Source: Polaromonas sp. | Lineage (GTDB): Bacteria; Pseudomonadota; Gammaproteobacteria; Burkholderiales; Burkholderiaceae_C | Reading direction: 5' to 3' | Length of the DNA: 35,068 nt | Assembly: GCF_018780625.1 (NCBI RefSeq) | Contig: NZ_JADMJK010000090.1 | Coordinates: 1-35,068, forward strand | Shown: in pieces, positions 1 to 9,617 of the stretch | Layout of the letters: the number at the start of each line of letters is the position of its first letter | Position numbering within the stretch: position 1 is the stretch's first letter | The notes under the pieces: generated by a model | What the model saw: only the letters and a program-made list of their open reading frames with translations | The model's database searches: none | Told to the model about the DNA's origin: nothing | Made by a program: the position numbers and the translations under genes

Positions 1-240
<240 letters not shown>

Positions 241-316
241 GAATTCAAAAATCTCTTACTGCAATCAGGCGCAAAATCAACCAGCGAACCCCAAAACTGC
301 CTGCAAGCACAGCTTT

Positions 317-390
317 TGGAGCGGGAGACGGGAATCGGACCCGCGTCATTAGCTTGGAAGGCTAGGGTTCTACCATTGAACTACTCCCGC
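317..390 (-). tRNA. tRNA-Gly (TCC), encoded CCA
   Basis: Reverse complement GCGGGAGTAGTTCAATGGTAGAACCCTAGCCTTCCAAGCTAATGACGCGGGTCCGATTCCCGTCTCCCGCTCCA; anticodon TCC. Confidence 0.97.
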
Positions 391-491
391 GCAGCTCTAC
401 CAGATCAACTCACACTCTACTATTTCACAACTCAAGACCGGTCACACGACACTGGCCTTTCGATGCACTCTTACCAAAATCAACTAGAAGT

Positions 492-577
492 TGGTGGATG
501 GGGCTGGATTCGAACCAGCGTACGCGTTAGCGAACAGATTTACAGTCTGCCTCCTTTAACCACTCGGACACCCATCC
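492..577 (-). tRNA. tRNA-Tyr (GTA), long variable arm, encoded CCA
   Basis: Reverse complement GGATGGGTGTCCGAGTGGTTAAAGGAGGCAGACTGTAAATCTGTTCGCTAACGCGTACGCTGGTTCGAATCCAGCCCCATCCACCA; anticodon GTA. Confidence 0.97.
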
Positions 578-593
578 TCTAAGTGAACCTCAG

Positions 594-622
594 ATTATGC
601 CACGGGTTTATGTCAGTAGCCA
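594..622 (-). promoter_or_regulatory. Putative promoter of the tRNA-tuf operon (-10 CATAAT, weak -35)
   Basis: CATAAT on the minus strand at 599..594, about 17 nt upstream of the tRNA-Tyr 5' end; -35 poorly matched. Confidence 0.35.
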
Positions 623-688
623 GCCAATGGTATGGAAATTAAATAAAAGTTGTGGGATGCCAAGGCATTTGCCGTGCACCCGCTCTTT

Positions 689-1423
689 TTACCGACCCGC
701 TTGCAGGCCACGCCACCGGGACACCTGCGAGAAGTGGCCACAGCCGATGAACGGCAGCGGCGGCCGCAGCGCAGACAGCGGCGACGGATGGTTGGCCAGC
801 AGCACCTTGTGGCGGCTGGCGTCTATCAGCGCGCGCTTGCTCTGGGCATGGGCACCCCACAGCAGAAACACCACCGCATGATCACCGCCCGATACCTGGC
901 GAATCACGCTGTCGGTCAACACCTCCCAGCCCTGCCCGGCATGGCTGGCTGGCCGCCCCTCTTCCACTGTCAGGCAGGTGTTGAGCAGCAGGACGCCGTC
1001 GCGGGCCCAGCCCACAAGGCTGCCGCCGGGCACCGGAAAGAGCGGCGGCGGCGTGCCCAGGTCGCGCTGCAACTCCTTGAAAATATTGCGCAGCGACGGC
1101 GGCAAAGGCACGCCGGGCGCGACGGAAAAAGCCAGCCCCTCAGCCTGCCCTCGCCCGTGGTACGGGTCCTGCCCCAGGATCACCACGCGCACCGCTTCGG
1201 GCGGCGTGAGCGCGAGCGCGCGCAGCGGCTGCGGCGGAAAAATCACCGCGCCCTCGGCCAGCCGGCGGCGCAAAAAGCCCAGCAGCTTTTGCCCCGCTGG
1301 ACTCGCAAAAAAAACCTCGGTCAGGGGCCGCCAGCCGGGCGCAACCAGCCAGTCCGACGGGTCGGCGCTGGTCAGACGATCAGGCGCGCTTGCCTGCATG
1401 CCGGCCAACGAAACCTGCTCCAT
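689..1423 (-). CDS. ung: Uracil-DNA glycosylase, family 1
   Basis: Contains [18 protein letters not shown] and HPSPLSA motifs. Confidence 0.96.
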   Translation of the reverse strand: MEQVSLAGMQASAPDRLTSADPSDWLVAPGWRPLTEVFFASPAGQKLLGFLRRRLAEGAVIFPPQPLRALALTPPEAVRVVILGQDPYHGRGQAEGLAFSVAPGVPLPPSLRNIFKELQRDLGTPPPLFPVPGGSLVGWARDGVLLLNTCLTVEEGRPASHAGQGWEVLTDSVIRQVSGGDHAVVFLLWGAHAQSKRALIDASRHKVLLANHPSPLSALRPPLPFIGCGHFSQVSRWRGLQAGR

Positions 1424-1431
1424 GGTCGCCG

Positions 1432-2223
1432 TTACAGGCCGAACAGCTGCTGCAACGCCACGCCCGGGTCGTCGGCGCGCATGAAGGCCTCGCCCACCAG
1501 AAAGGCGTTGACCTTGGCGTCACGCAGGCGCTTCACGTCTTCGGGCGTGGTGATGCCCGATTCGGTCACCAGCAGACGGTCTGCGGGCACCTTGCCCATC
1601 AGCTTCAGCGTGGTGTCGAGCGAGACTTCAAAGGTGTTGAGGTTGCGGTTGTTGATGCCGATCAGCGGCGTCCTGAGCTTGAGCGCGCGGTCCAGCTCAG
1701 CCTCGTCGTGCACCTCGACCAGCACGGCCATGTCGAGCGACATCGCCAGCGCCTCCAGCGACTTCATCTGCGCATCGTCCAGGCAGGCGGCGATCAGCAA
1801 AATGCAGTCAGCGCCCATCACGCGCGATTCATAGACCTGGTAGGCGTCGATGATGAAATCCTTGCGCAGCACCGGCAGGCCACACGATGCCCGGGCCTGC
1901 TTCAGGTAGTCGATGCTGCCCTGGAAGAACTGCTTGTCGGTCAGCACCGACAGGCAGGCCGCACCGGACTCGGCATAGGCTTGGGCAATGTCGGCGGGAA
2001 TGAAGTCCTCGCGCAGCACGCCCTTGGACGGGCTGGCCTTCTTGATTTCAGCGATCACTGCCGGCTGGCCGGCCGCAATCCTGGCGCGCAGGGCACCGAC
2101 GAAGTCGCGTGTATTGACGCGCGACTCGGCGTCTTTGCGCATGGCCAGCAGGGGCTTGCGGTTGATCGCTTCTTCGATTTCTTCGCGCTTGACGGCAATG
2201 ATTTTGTTCAGAATGTCACTCAT
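1432..2223 (-). CDS. trpC: Indole-3-glycerol phosphate synthase
   Basis: [19 protein letters not shown]...[15 protein letters not shown]...[16 protein letters not shown]...[14 protein letters not shown]. The ORF stays open upstream to ATG 2367 (see findings). Confidence 0.95.
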   Translation of the reverse strand: MSDILNKIIAVKREEIEEAINRKPLLAMRKDAESRVNTRDFVGALRARIAAGQPAVIAEIKKASPSKGVLREDFIPADIAQAYAESGAACLSVLTDKQFFQGSIDYLKQARASCGLPVLRKDFIIDAYQVYESRVMGADCILLIAACLDDAQMKSLEALAMSLDMAVLVEVHDEAELDRALKLRTPLIGINNRNLNTFEVSLDTTLKLMGKVPADRLLVTESGITTPEDVKRLRDAKVNAFLVGEAFMRADDPGVALQQLFGL

Positions 2224-2371
2224 GGGATTCCAGTGGGTTGGCAGGGAGGTCGGCGGGTGAACGCCGTTTTGGAAGACTTTCATAAAGATGCGGTGCATCA
2301 CGAAGCCCACGATGATAAACAGCGCAGAAATGCCAAGAGCGATCCAGGCGCCGGGATCGCGCCACATGGCC

Positions 2372-3415
2372 TCACGCCACGGCGCGCTGGCTGAAGGCCA
2401 CCAGTTGCGCCAGCTTGTCCCTGGCCGCGCCTGATTCGATGGCCGCCCGCGCCCGCTCGATGCCGTGCATCATGGAATCCACCACATTGGCGGCGTACAG
2501 CGTCGCACCGGCGTTGAGGATCACGATGTCGCGCGCCGCGCCCGGCTGGTTGTCGAGCACGCCCAGCAGCATGGCCCTGGACTGCTCGGGCGTTTCAACG
2601 CGCAGTGCGCGGTTGCTGGCCATCTGAAGCTTGAAGTCTTCGGGATGGATTTCGTACTCGGTGATTTCGCCGTCTTTGAGCTCGCCCACCACAGTGGCCG
2701 CACCCAGGCTGACTTCATCCATACCGTCCTTGCCGTAGACCACCAGCGCATGTTCGGCGCCCAGGCGCTGCAGCGCCCTGACCTGAATGCCCACCAGGTC
2801 GGGATGGAACACGCCCATCAAAATGTTGGGCGCGCTGGCCGGATTGGTCAACGGGCCCAGGATGTTGAAGATGGTGCGCACGCCCAGTTCCTTGCGGATG
2901 GGCGCGACGTTTTTCATGGCCGGGTGGTGATTCGGCGCAAACATGAAACCCACGCCCACTTCTTCGATGCACCTGGCAATCGCGTCCGGCGACAGGTTGA
3001 TGTTGATGCCCAGCGACTCGACGACGTCGGCGCTGCCCGACTTGCTGCTGACGCTGCGCCCGCCGTGCTTGCTGACCTTGGCGCCCGCCGCCGCGGCTAC
3101 AAACATGGCGCAGGTAGAGATGTTGAAGGTGTGCGAGCCGTCGCCGCCGGTGCCGACGATGTCGACCAGGTGGGTTTTGTCGGCCACATGGACCTTGGTC
3201 GAAAACTCGCGCATCACCTGCGCGGCGGCGGTGATTTCACCGATGGTTTCCTTCTTGACGCGCAGCCCGGTGATCAGCGCGGCCATCATCACCGGCGACA
3301 TCTCGCCGCTCATGATCATGCGCATGACGTGCAGCATCTCGTCGTGAAAGATCTCGCGGTGCTCGATGGTGCGCTGCAGCGCTTGCTGGGGCGTGATTTT
3401 GTGGCTGTTGGGCAT
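2372..3415 (-). CDS. trpD: Anthranilate phosphoribosyltransferase
   Basis: [46 protein letters not shown] motif; start taken at [13 protein letters not shown]. Confidence 0.96.
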   Translation of the reverse strand: MPNSHKITPQQALQRTIEHREIFHDEMLHVMRMIMSGEMSPVMMAALITGLRVKKETIGEITAAAQVMREFSTKVHVADKTHLVDIVGTGGDGSHTFNISTCAMFVAAAAGAKVSKHGGRSVSSKSGSADVVESLGININLSPDAIARCIEEVGVGFMFAPNHHPAMKNVAPIRKELGVRTIFNILGPLTNPASAPNILMGVFHPDLVGIQVRALQRLGAEHALVVYGKDGMDEVSLGAATVVGELKDGEITEYEIHPEDFKLQMASNRALRVETPEQSRAMLLGVLDNQPGAARDIVILNAGATLYAANVVDSMMHGIERARAAIESGAARDKLAQLVAFSQRAVA

Positions 3416-3461
3416 GGGCGTCTTTAGGGTATGGGTATGTTTTCTGAATGGCAACAGGCCG

Positions 3462-4511
3462 TCAGGCCTTGAAAAATTGGCGCATCGCGGCTGCAGCCTG
3501 GTCAATGCCCGCCTCGTCCACATCCAGGTGCGTGACAAAGCGCAGCCGGTACAGGCCGGTGGCCTGGATGCCCTGCTCGGCCAGGTGGGGCAGCAGGCCC
3601 GCCGACTTCGCCTTGGCAGCACCGCTCAGGTCCACGAACACGATGTTGGTCTGCGGCACCTCGACCTGCACGCCTTCAATTCCCGCCAGGCTGCCGGCCA
3701 GGCGCTGGGCCAAGGCATGGTCTTGCGCCAGCCGCTCGACATGGTGGTCCAGCGCATGCGAGGCCGCCGCCGCCAGCATGCCGGCCTGGCGCATGCCGCC
3801 GCCGGCCATCTTGCGGATGCGGTGGGCGCGTGCAATGAAGCCCTGCGAGCCGCACAGCGCCGAGCCAATCGGCGCGCCGAGGCCCTTGCTGAAGCAGACC
3901 GAGACACTGTCAAAACAGCCGGCTATGCGCGCGGCCTCGGTGAAGGCGTCGCTGCCGGTTTGCGCCGCCTGCGCCACCGCCGCATTGAACAGGCGCGCGC
4001 CGTCCAGATGCCGGCTCAGGCCTTTGGCTTTTGCCAGTTGCGTGGCCTGCTGCAGATAGTCAAACGGCAGCAGCTTGCCGCCCAGCGTGTTTTCAAGCGC
4101 CAGCAGGCGCGTACGGGCGAAATGCGCGTCGTCGGGCTTGATCGCGGCTTCAATGTCAGCGAGGGCCAGCGTGCCGTCCGCCTGGTGGTTCAAGGGCTGC
4201 GGCTGCACGCTGCCCAGCACCGCCGCGCCGCCGCCTTCCCAGCGGTAGCAGTGCGCCATCTGGCCGACAAGGTATTCGTCGCCGCGCTGGCAATGCGCCA
4301 GGATGGCGCAGAGGTTGCTCTGCGTGCCGGTGGGCATGAACAGCGCGGCTTCGAAGCCGAGCATAGCGGCGATCTTGTCCTGCAGCGCATTGACGCTGGG
4401 GTCGTCGCCAAACACGTCGTCGCCCAGCGGGGCCGCCAGCATGGCCGCGCGCATGGCGGCGGTCGGCTGGGTCACCGTGTCGCTTCGCAGATCAACAGTT
4501 TTATGAATCAT
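3462..4511 (-). CDS. ltaE: Low-specificity L-threonine aldolase (PLP-dependent)
   Basis: [41 protein letters not shown]...[18 protein letters not shown]. Confidence 0.92.
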   Translation of the reverse strand: MIHKTVDLRSDTVTQPTAAMRAAMLAAPLGDDVFGDDPSVNALQDKIAAMLGFEAALFMPTGTQSNLCAILAHCQRGDEYLVGQMAHCYRWEGGGAAVLGSVQPQPLNHQADGTLALADIEAAIKPDDAHFARTRLLALENTLGGKLLPFDYLQQATQLAKAKGLSRHLDGARLFNAAVAQAAQTGSDAFTEAARIAGCFDSVSVCFSKGLGAPIGSALCGSQGFIARAHRIRKMAGGGMRQAGMLAAAASHALDHHVERLAQDHALAQRLAGSLAGIEGVQVEVPQTNIVFVDLSGAAKAKSAGLLPHLAEQGIQATGLYRLRFVTHLDVDEAGIDQAAAAMRQFFKA

Positions 4512-4567
4512 TTAAGCCTCCAGCCCAATCAATTCGGACATTTACAGCTATTGAATACATAGCAAAT
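4512..4567 (-). repeat. Dispersed short repeat, copy A (ATAGCT-N19-GGGCTGGAGGC)
   Basis: Minus strand reads ATTTGCTATGTATTCAATAGCTGTAAATGTCCGAATTGATTGGGCTGGAGGCTTAA; same architecture and identical 19-nt spacing as copies at 14913 and 34121. Confidence 0.7.
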
Positions 4568-5140
4568 TCACGCCTGCTGCGTCAGGAAGTTTTTCAGCAT
4601 CGCGTGGCCGTGCTCGGTCAGTATCGACTCGGGGTGAAATTGCACGCCCTGAATCGGCAGCTCTTTGTGGCGCACGCCCATGATCTCGCCGTCGTCGGTC
4701 CAGGCCGTGACGGCCAGCACCTCGGGGCAGGATGCGCGTTCGATCGCCAGCGAGTGGTAGCGGTTGACGGTGAATTGCCGGGGCAGTCCGGCAAACACAC
4801 CCTCTTGCGTGGTGGTGATCACGCTGGTCTTGCCGTGCATCAGTTGCTGCGCCCGCACAATCGTGCCGCCGAACGCCGCGCCTATGGCCTGGTGGCCAAG
4901 GCAGACACCCAGAATCGGCAGCTTGCCGGCAAAGTGCTGGATCGCCGCCACCGAAATACCGGCCTCGGCGGGCGAGCACGGGCCGGGCGATACCACCAGC
5001 CGGTCTGGCGCGCGCGCGGCAATCTCGGCCAGCGTGATCTCGTCGTTGCGGAACACCTCGACCTCGGCCCCCAACTCGCCAAAGTACTGGACGATGTTGT
5101 AGGTAAAGCTGTCGTAGTTGTCGATCATCAAGAGCTTCAT
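4568..5140 (-). CDS. trpG: Anthranilate synthase component II (glutamine amidotransferase)
   Basis: [27 protein letters not shown]...[13 protein letters not shown]...[10 protein letters not shown]. Confidence 0.96.
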   Translation of the reverse strand: MKLLMIDNYDSFTYNIVQYFGELGAEVEVFRNDEITLAEIAARAPDRLVVSPGPCSPAEAGISVAAIQHFAGKLPILGVCLGHQAIGAAFGGTIVRAQQLMHGKTSVITTTQEGVFAGLPRQFTVNRYHSLAIERASCPEVLAVTAWTDDGEIMGVRHKELPIQGVQFHPESILTEHGHAMLKNFLTQQA

Positions 5141-5143
5141 GGC

Positions 5144-6643
5144 TTACTCCAGTCCTTCTTCCACCAGCTCGCTGGCGCGCAGCAAGGCGCGCGCCTTGGC
5201 TTCGGTTTCTTTCCATTCCAGCTCGGGCACAGAATCGGCCACCACACCGGCAGCCGCCTGCACATACAGCGTGCCGTCCTTGATGATGCCGGTGCGAATC
5301 GCAATCGCCACATCCATGTCGCCCGCATAGCTGAGGTAGCCGCAGGCACCGCCGTACAGCCCGCGCTTGGTCGGCTCCAGCTGGTCAATCATCTCCATGG
5401 CGTGCACCTTGGGCGCGCCGGTCAGCGTGCCGGCCGGGAAGGTGGCTTTCAGCACGTCCATGCTGGTCATGCCGTCGAGCAAAATCCCCTCGACGTTGCT
5501 GACGATGTGCATGACATGGCTGTAGCGCTCGACCGAAAAGGCTTCTGTGACCTTCACCGTGCCGGTCTTGGCAATGCGGCCAATGTCATTGCGCGCCAGG
5601 TCAATCAGCATGACGTGCTCGGCGCGCTCCTTGGGGTCGTTGATCAGTTCCTGCTCGGCCGCCCTGTCGGCTTCTGGCGACGAGGCGCGCGGCCGGGTGC
5701 CGGCCAGCGGTCGGATGGTGATTTTTTGCCCTTCTTCCACCTGCTCCTGGCGCACCAGGATTTCGGGCGACGCGCCGACCACATGGAAATCCCCAAAATG
5801 GTAGTAGTACATATAGGGCGACGGATTCAGCGAGCGCAGCGCGCGGTACAGACTCAGCGGCGACTCGGTGTAGCGTTTTTTGATGCGCTGGCCGACCTGC
5901 ACCTGCATGAAGTCGCCCGCTTCAATCAGCCGCTTGGCGCGCTCCACGGCGGCAATGTAGTCGGCCTTGGCAAAGTCGCGCTCGGCCGGGTGGCCCTGGC
6001 TCGGCTTGACCACGGGCGCGCTGACCGAGTACCTGAGCTGCTCCTTGAGTTCGCGCAGGCGCTTTTTGGCGTTGGCATAGGCCTCGGGCAGCGCCGGGTC
6101 GGCATACACAATCAAATACAGCTTGCCCGACAGGTTGTCGATCACGGCCAGTTCTTCGCACTGCAGCAGCAAGATGTCGGGGCAGCCCAGCGTGTCGGGC
6201 GGGCAGCTGGCTTCCAGCTTTTTCTCGATGTAGCGCACCGTGTCGTAGCCAAAGTAGCCGGCCAGTCCGCCGCAAAAGCGCGGCAGGCCAGGCCGCAGCG
6301 CGACCTTGAAGCGTTTTTGGTAGTCGCTGATGAAGTCGAGCGGGTTGCGCGCCGAGGTTTCAACCACGCGCCCGTCGGTCACCACCTCGGTCCGCATGTC
6401 GGCGCCAAAGCCCGAAGCGCGCACCAGCGTGCGGGCCGGCAGGCCAATGAAGCTGTAGCGGCCAAAGCGCTCGCCACCGACCACGGATTCGAGCAGGAAA
6501 CTGAACTTTCCGCCGTCCTTGGAGTGCGCCAGTTTCAGGTAAAGCGACAGCGGGGTTTCAAGGTCGGCAAAGGCCTCGGCCAGCAGCGGGATGCGGTTGT
6601 AGCCTTGCGCCGCGAGACTTTTAAATTCGAGTTCAGAGATCAC
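5144..6643 (-). CDS. trpE: Anthranilate synthase component I (GTG start)
   Basis: MISELEFKSLAAQGYNRIPL...SPYMYYYHFGDFHVVGASPE...TIRPLAGTRPR; AAGGA upstream of GTG at 6643. Confidence 0.96.
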   Translation of the reverse strand: MISELEFKSLAAQGYNRIPLLAEAFADLETPLSLYLKLAHSKDGGKFSFLLESVVGGERFGRYSFIGLPARTLVRASGFGADMRTEVVTDGRVVETSARNPLDFISDYQKRFKVALRPGLPRFCGGLAGYFGYDTVRYIEKKLEASCPPDTLGCPDILLLQCEELAVIDNLSGKLYLIVYADPALPEAYANAKKRLRELKEQLRYSVSAPVVKPSQGHPAERDFAKADYIAAVERAKRLIEAGDFMQVQVGQRIKKRYTESPLSLYRALRSLNPSPYMYYYHFGDFHVVGASPEILVRQEQVEEGQKITIRPLAGTRPRASSPEADRAAEQELINDPKERAEHVMLIDLARNDIGRIAKTGTVKVTEAFSVERYSHVMHIVSNVEGILLDGMTSMDVLKATFPAGTLTGAPKVHAMEMIDQLEPTKRGLYGGACGYLSYAGDMDVAIAIRTGIIKDGTLYVQAAAGVVADSVPELEWKETEAKARALLRASELVEEGLE

Positions 6644-6697
6644 GGTAAGTCCTTCATCAGAAGACGCTGCGCATCAAAAAACGCCGCCTTCTGTCAT

Positions 6698-6722
6698 TCA
6701 AAACACCCCGAGGTCCGGGGCC
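6698..6722 (-). terminator. Candidate attenuator/terminator hairpin upstream of trpE
   Basis: Minus strand CCCCGGACCTCGGGGTGTTTTG: 5-bp GC stem followed by a short T-rich run. Confidence 0.4.
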
Positions 6723-6818
6723 GGGAATGCTCTTGCGTGGCGCAGGAGCGCATCAATTCAGCAAAAAGCAGGCTGCGGGGCCATGCACGGGCTCAAAACA
6801 ATGAGCGATACGGGCGCC

Positions 6819-6902
6819 TCAGGCGTGCCGGGTGGAACAGGAACGCCAAAGCCAGGCTCCCCGGCCGGCGCAGGCTGTTTGGTTGATGCGATGAATGAAC
6901 AT
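6819..6902 (-). CDS. Candidate trp leader peptide, 27 aa, MFIHRINQTACAGRGAWLWRSCSTRHA
   Basis: Translated by hand on the minus strand; below the ORF track size cut-off; WLW codons, upstream of trpE with a hairpin between. Confidence 0.4.
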   Translation of the reverse strand: MFIHRINQTACAGRGAWLWRSCSTRHA

Positions 6903-7051
6903 GTAGGCCAAAGTGTAGCAAAGACGGGCCGCCCGTTGCTGGCTGCGGACCACCCGCGCCGGGCACAACGACAGAAATAGCCATGGGTACTAACGCTGAT
7001 CTCGCAAACCCTGTTGCCGGGGCGCATGGCCGGCTTCAAAATGGGTACACA

Positions 7052-7073
7052 AAAACGAACGACCGTTCTTTTT
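7052..7073. promoter_or_regulatory. Palindromic operator candidate AAAACGAACG-AC-CGTTCTTTTT
   Basis: 10-nt arms with one mismatch, 26 bp before the start of the gene at 7099. Confidence 0.45.
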
Positions 7074-7098
7074 AACCATTCCCCGGAGAGACCTACTC

Positions 7099-7686
7099 AT
7101 GACTTTCACCATGCGATGCGTGGCGGGCCTGGCGGCCTGGCTGCTGTCACTTAGCGTTCTGGCCGCGCCGGTCGAGATTTCAGGCGTCAAGCTCGACGAG
7201 TCGCTGGAGCTGCAGGGCAAAAAACTGCAGCTCAATGGCGCCGGCATACGCTACAAGGCGATTTTCAAGGTCTATGTGGCGGCCCTTTATCTTGAAAAAA
7301 AGGCCGGCACGCCAGAAGATATCTACGCCGCAGCGGGGCCCAGGCGCATGCACATCACACTGCTGCGCGAGATTGACTCAAACGAACTCGGCAAAAGCTT
7401 CACCAAGGCGTTTGAGGAAAACGCCCCCAAGGCAGAAATGTCCAGACTGATCCCCGGCCTGCTCAAAATGGGCCAGGTTTTCTCGGACCAGAAAAAAATG
7501 GCGGCGGGCGAAGGCTTCACCATCGACTGGGTACCAGGCACGGGCACCGTGATTTCAGTCAGGGGAAAAGCGCAGGGCGACGCCATCAAGGAACCCGAGT
7601 TTTTCAATGCCATGATGCGCATCTGGCTGGGCGCCAAACCGGCAGACTGGAAACTCAAGGACGAGTTGCTGGGCAAGATGCCCTGA
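7099..7686 (+). CDS. Exported chalcone isomerase-like protein
   Basis: Signal peptide; VEISGVKLDESLELQGKKLQLNGAGIRYKAIFKVYVAALYLEKKAGTPEDI typical of the bacterial chalcone-isomerase-like family; GGAGA upstream. Confidence 0.85.
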   Translation: MTFTMRCVAGLAAWLLSLSVLAAPVEISGVKLDESLELQGKKLQLNGAGIRYKAIFKVYVAALYLEKKAGTPEDIYAAAGPRRMHITLLREIDSNELGKSFTKAFEENAPKAEMSRLIPGLLKMGQVFSDQKKMAAGEGFTIDWVPGTGTVISVRGKAQGDAIKEPEFFNAMMRIWLGAKPADWKLKDELLGKMP

Positions 7687-7702
7687 AGCGGGCGCCGTGC
7701 GC

Positions 7703-8416
7703 TTATTGCGGCCAGCGCACCTGCGTCAGCGAGTCAATCAAGCCATCGGCATCCACGGCTTGCACCGGCTCGCCGTGGTTGTAGCCATAGGTCACCAGCA
7801 GCACCGGGCAGCCTGCCGCGCGGGCGGCCTGGGAGTCGTTGCTGGAGTCGCCAATCATCAGGGTGCGGGCGGGTGTGGTACCCAACAGCGCGCAGGTTTT
7901 CAGCAGGGGCAGCGGATCCGGCTTCTTGCGCTCGAACGAATCACCGCCAAACACCGTCCCAAAAAACCCGTCCAGGCCCTTGCGCGCGAGCAGCGCGCGG
8001 GCAAAGGCGACAGGCTTGTTGGTCAGGCACACCAGGGGCAAGCCCGCACCGTGCAAGCCGCGCAGCCCTTCCAGCACTCCCGGATACAACGCTGAATGCT
8101 GGCCGTTCACGGCGGCGTAATGCGCCTGGTAATGGTCAAAGGCGAAGTCGTAGTGCGCCAGCACATCCACCGCGTTTTGCGCCGGCGGCATCTGCTCTTG
8201 AACGTGCGCCAGCACGGACCTGACCAGATGCTCCGAGCCTTTGCCGACCATGCGGTTGGCGGTGGCTGCGTCCAGAGGCAGGCTGTCGTCGGGCAGAGGC
8301 AAATCACCGAGCATCAAATTGATCGCCGCCACGAAGTCACCCATGGTGTCCACCATCGTGCCGTCCAGATCGATGATGACGGCGTCTATTTCGCCGTCAA
8401 TGGCCCACTGCATCAC
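7703..8416 (-). CDS. gph: Phosphoglycolate phosphatase, HAD family
   Basis: [18 protein letters not shown]...[25 protein letters not shown]; overlaps rpe by 4 nt. Confidence 0.92.
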   Translation of the reverse strand: MMQWAIDGEIDAVIIDLDGTMVDTMGDFVAAINLMLGDLPLPDDSLPLDAATANRMVGKGSEHLVRSVLAHVQEQMPPAQNAVDVLAHYDFAFDHYQAHYAAVNGQHSALYPGVLEGLRGLHGAGLPLVCLTNKPVAFARALLARKGLDGFFGTVFGGDSFERKKPDPLPLLKTCALLGTTPARTLMIGDSSNDSQAARAAGCPVLLVTYGYNHGEPVQAVDADGLIDSLTQVRWPQ

Positions 8417-9117
8417 GACGCGCCAAGCGCCGCCCGCATGGCGTCGATCACGGCCTTGTAGTCGGGCTTGCCAAAAATCGCGCTGCCCGCCACAAAGGTG
8501 TCGGCACCCGCGTCGGCCACGCGGCGGATGTTGTCGGTCTTGATGCCTCCATCGACTTCCAGACGGATGTCCTTGCCCGAGGCGTCAATGCGTTTGCGCG
8601 CCTGCTCGATTTTGCGCAGCGCCGAATCAATGAAGCTCTGGCCGCCGAAGCCGGGGTTGACGCTCATGATCAGGATCAGGTCGATGTCGTCAATCACCCA
8701 GTCCAGCACGTCCAGCGATGCCGCCGGATTGAACGCCAGCCCGGCCTTGCAGCCCTTGGCCTTGATGGCCTGCACGCTGCGGTGCACATGGCCGGAGGCA
8801 TCCGGGTGAAAGCTGATCAGGTCGGCGCCGGCATCGGCAAAGGCGGCTGCCAGCGCGTCGACGGGCTGCACCATCAAATGCACGTCAATCGGCACCGCCG
8901 TGCCGTCGGCTTTTTTGGCGTGGGGCTTCAAGGCCTGGCAAATCATGGGCCCAAAGGTCAGGTTGGGCACGTAGTGGTTGTCCATCACGTCAAAGTGAAT
9001 CCAGTCGGCGCCCGCCGCGATGACGGCTTTGAGCTCGTCACCCAGACGGGCGAAGTCGGCGGACAACAGGGACGGGGCAATGCGAAAGGCGGGCGTGGTG
9101 GTGTTGGGCATGCGCAA
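8413..9117 (-). CDS. rpe: Ribulose-phosphate 3-epimerase
   Basis: [46 protein letters not shown]...[12 protein letters not shown]. Start may be 9111. Confidence 0.96.
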   Translation of the reverse strand: MRMPNTTTPAFRIAPSLLSADFARLGDELKAVIAAGADWIHFDVMDNHYVPNLTFGPMICQALKPHAKKADGTAVPIDVHLMVQPVDALAAAFADAGADLISFHPDASGHVHRSVQAIKAKGCKAGLAFNPAASLDVLDWVIDDIDLILIMSVNPGFGGQSFIDSALRKIEQARKRIDASGKDIRLEVDGGIKTDNIRRVADAGADTFVAGSAIFGKPDYKAVIDAMRAALGAS

Positions 9118-9221
9118 GATTGTCGCAGCAAGCCGGCTCAGGGGCCATGCCCCGGCGCCGGCGCGGCCGTGGCGGAGGCGGTTAACATGGCTGCCAACTA
9201 CTGCTTGCGCCTGCTGCTGCC

Positions 9222-9617
9222 ATGTCCAAATACCAATTCTCCTGCGAAGTCACCCCCCAATACCAGGCGGAGCAGTCCGCGCCGCAAGAAGCGGTCTATG
9301 GGTTTTCCTATACCGTCACCATCACCAACACCGGCGAGGTGCCGGCCCAGCTGATTTCGCGCCACTGGCTCATCAGCGACGCCAACGGCCACACCGAAGA
9401 GGTCAAGGGCTTGGGCGTGGTGGGCCATCAGCCATTGCTCAAACCGGGCGAATCCTTCCAGTACACCAGCGGCTCCCGGCTGCGCACCGCCAGCGGCACC
9501 ATGCACGGCAGTTTTTTCTGTGTCGCTGAAGACGGCGCGCGCTTTGAAGTCGCGATCCCGATGTTTGTTCTGGAAGCCGACCCGGGTGGCAGCGCCTCCG
9601 GTCGGGTGCTGCATTGA
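9222..9617 (+). CDS. apaG: ApaG protein
   Basis: [59 protein letters not shown]...GTMHGSFFC. Confidence 0.95.
   Translation: MSKYQFSCEVTPQYQAEQSAPQEAVYGFSYTVTITNTGEVPAQLISRHWLISDANGHTEEVKGLGVVGHQPLLKPGESFQYTSGSRLRTASGTMHGSFFCVAEDGARFEVAIPMFVLEADPGGSASGRVLH

Noticed and set aside
657-668. Perfect palindrome ATGCCAAGGCAT after ung
   Set aside because: Short and without a convincing T-tract; could be a weak terminator but evidence is thin.
650-1834. 394-aa plus-strand ORF
   Set aside because: Antisense to ung and trpC; low-complexity Arg/Gln/His composition typical of GC-rich shadow ORFs.
4604-6886. 760-aa plus-strand ORF, the longest in the track
   Set aside because: Fully antisense to trpG/trpE; composition is that of a shadow frame, with no recognisable domain.
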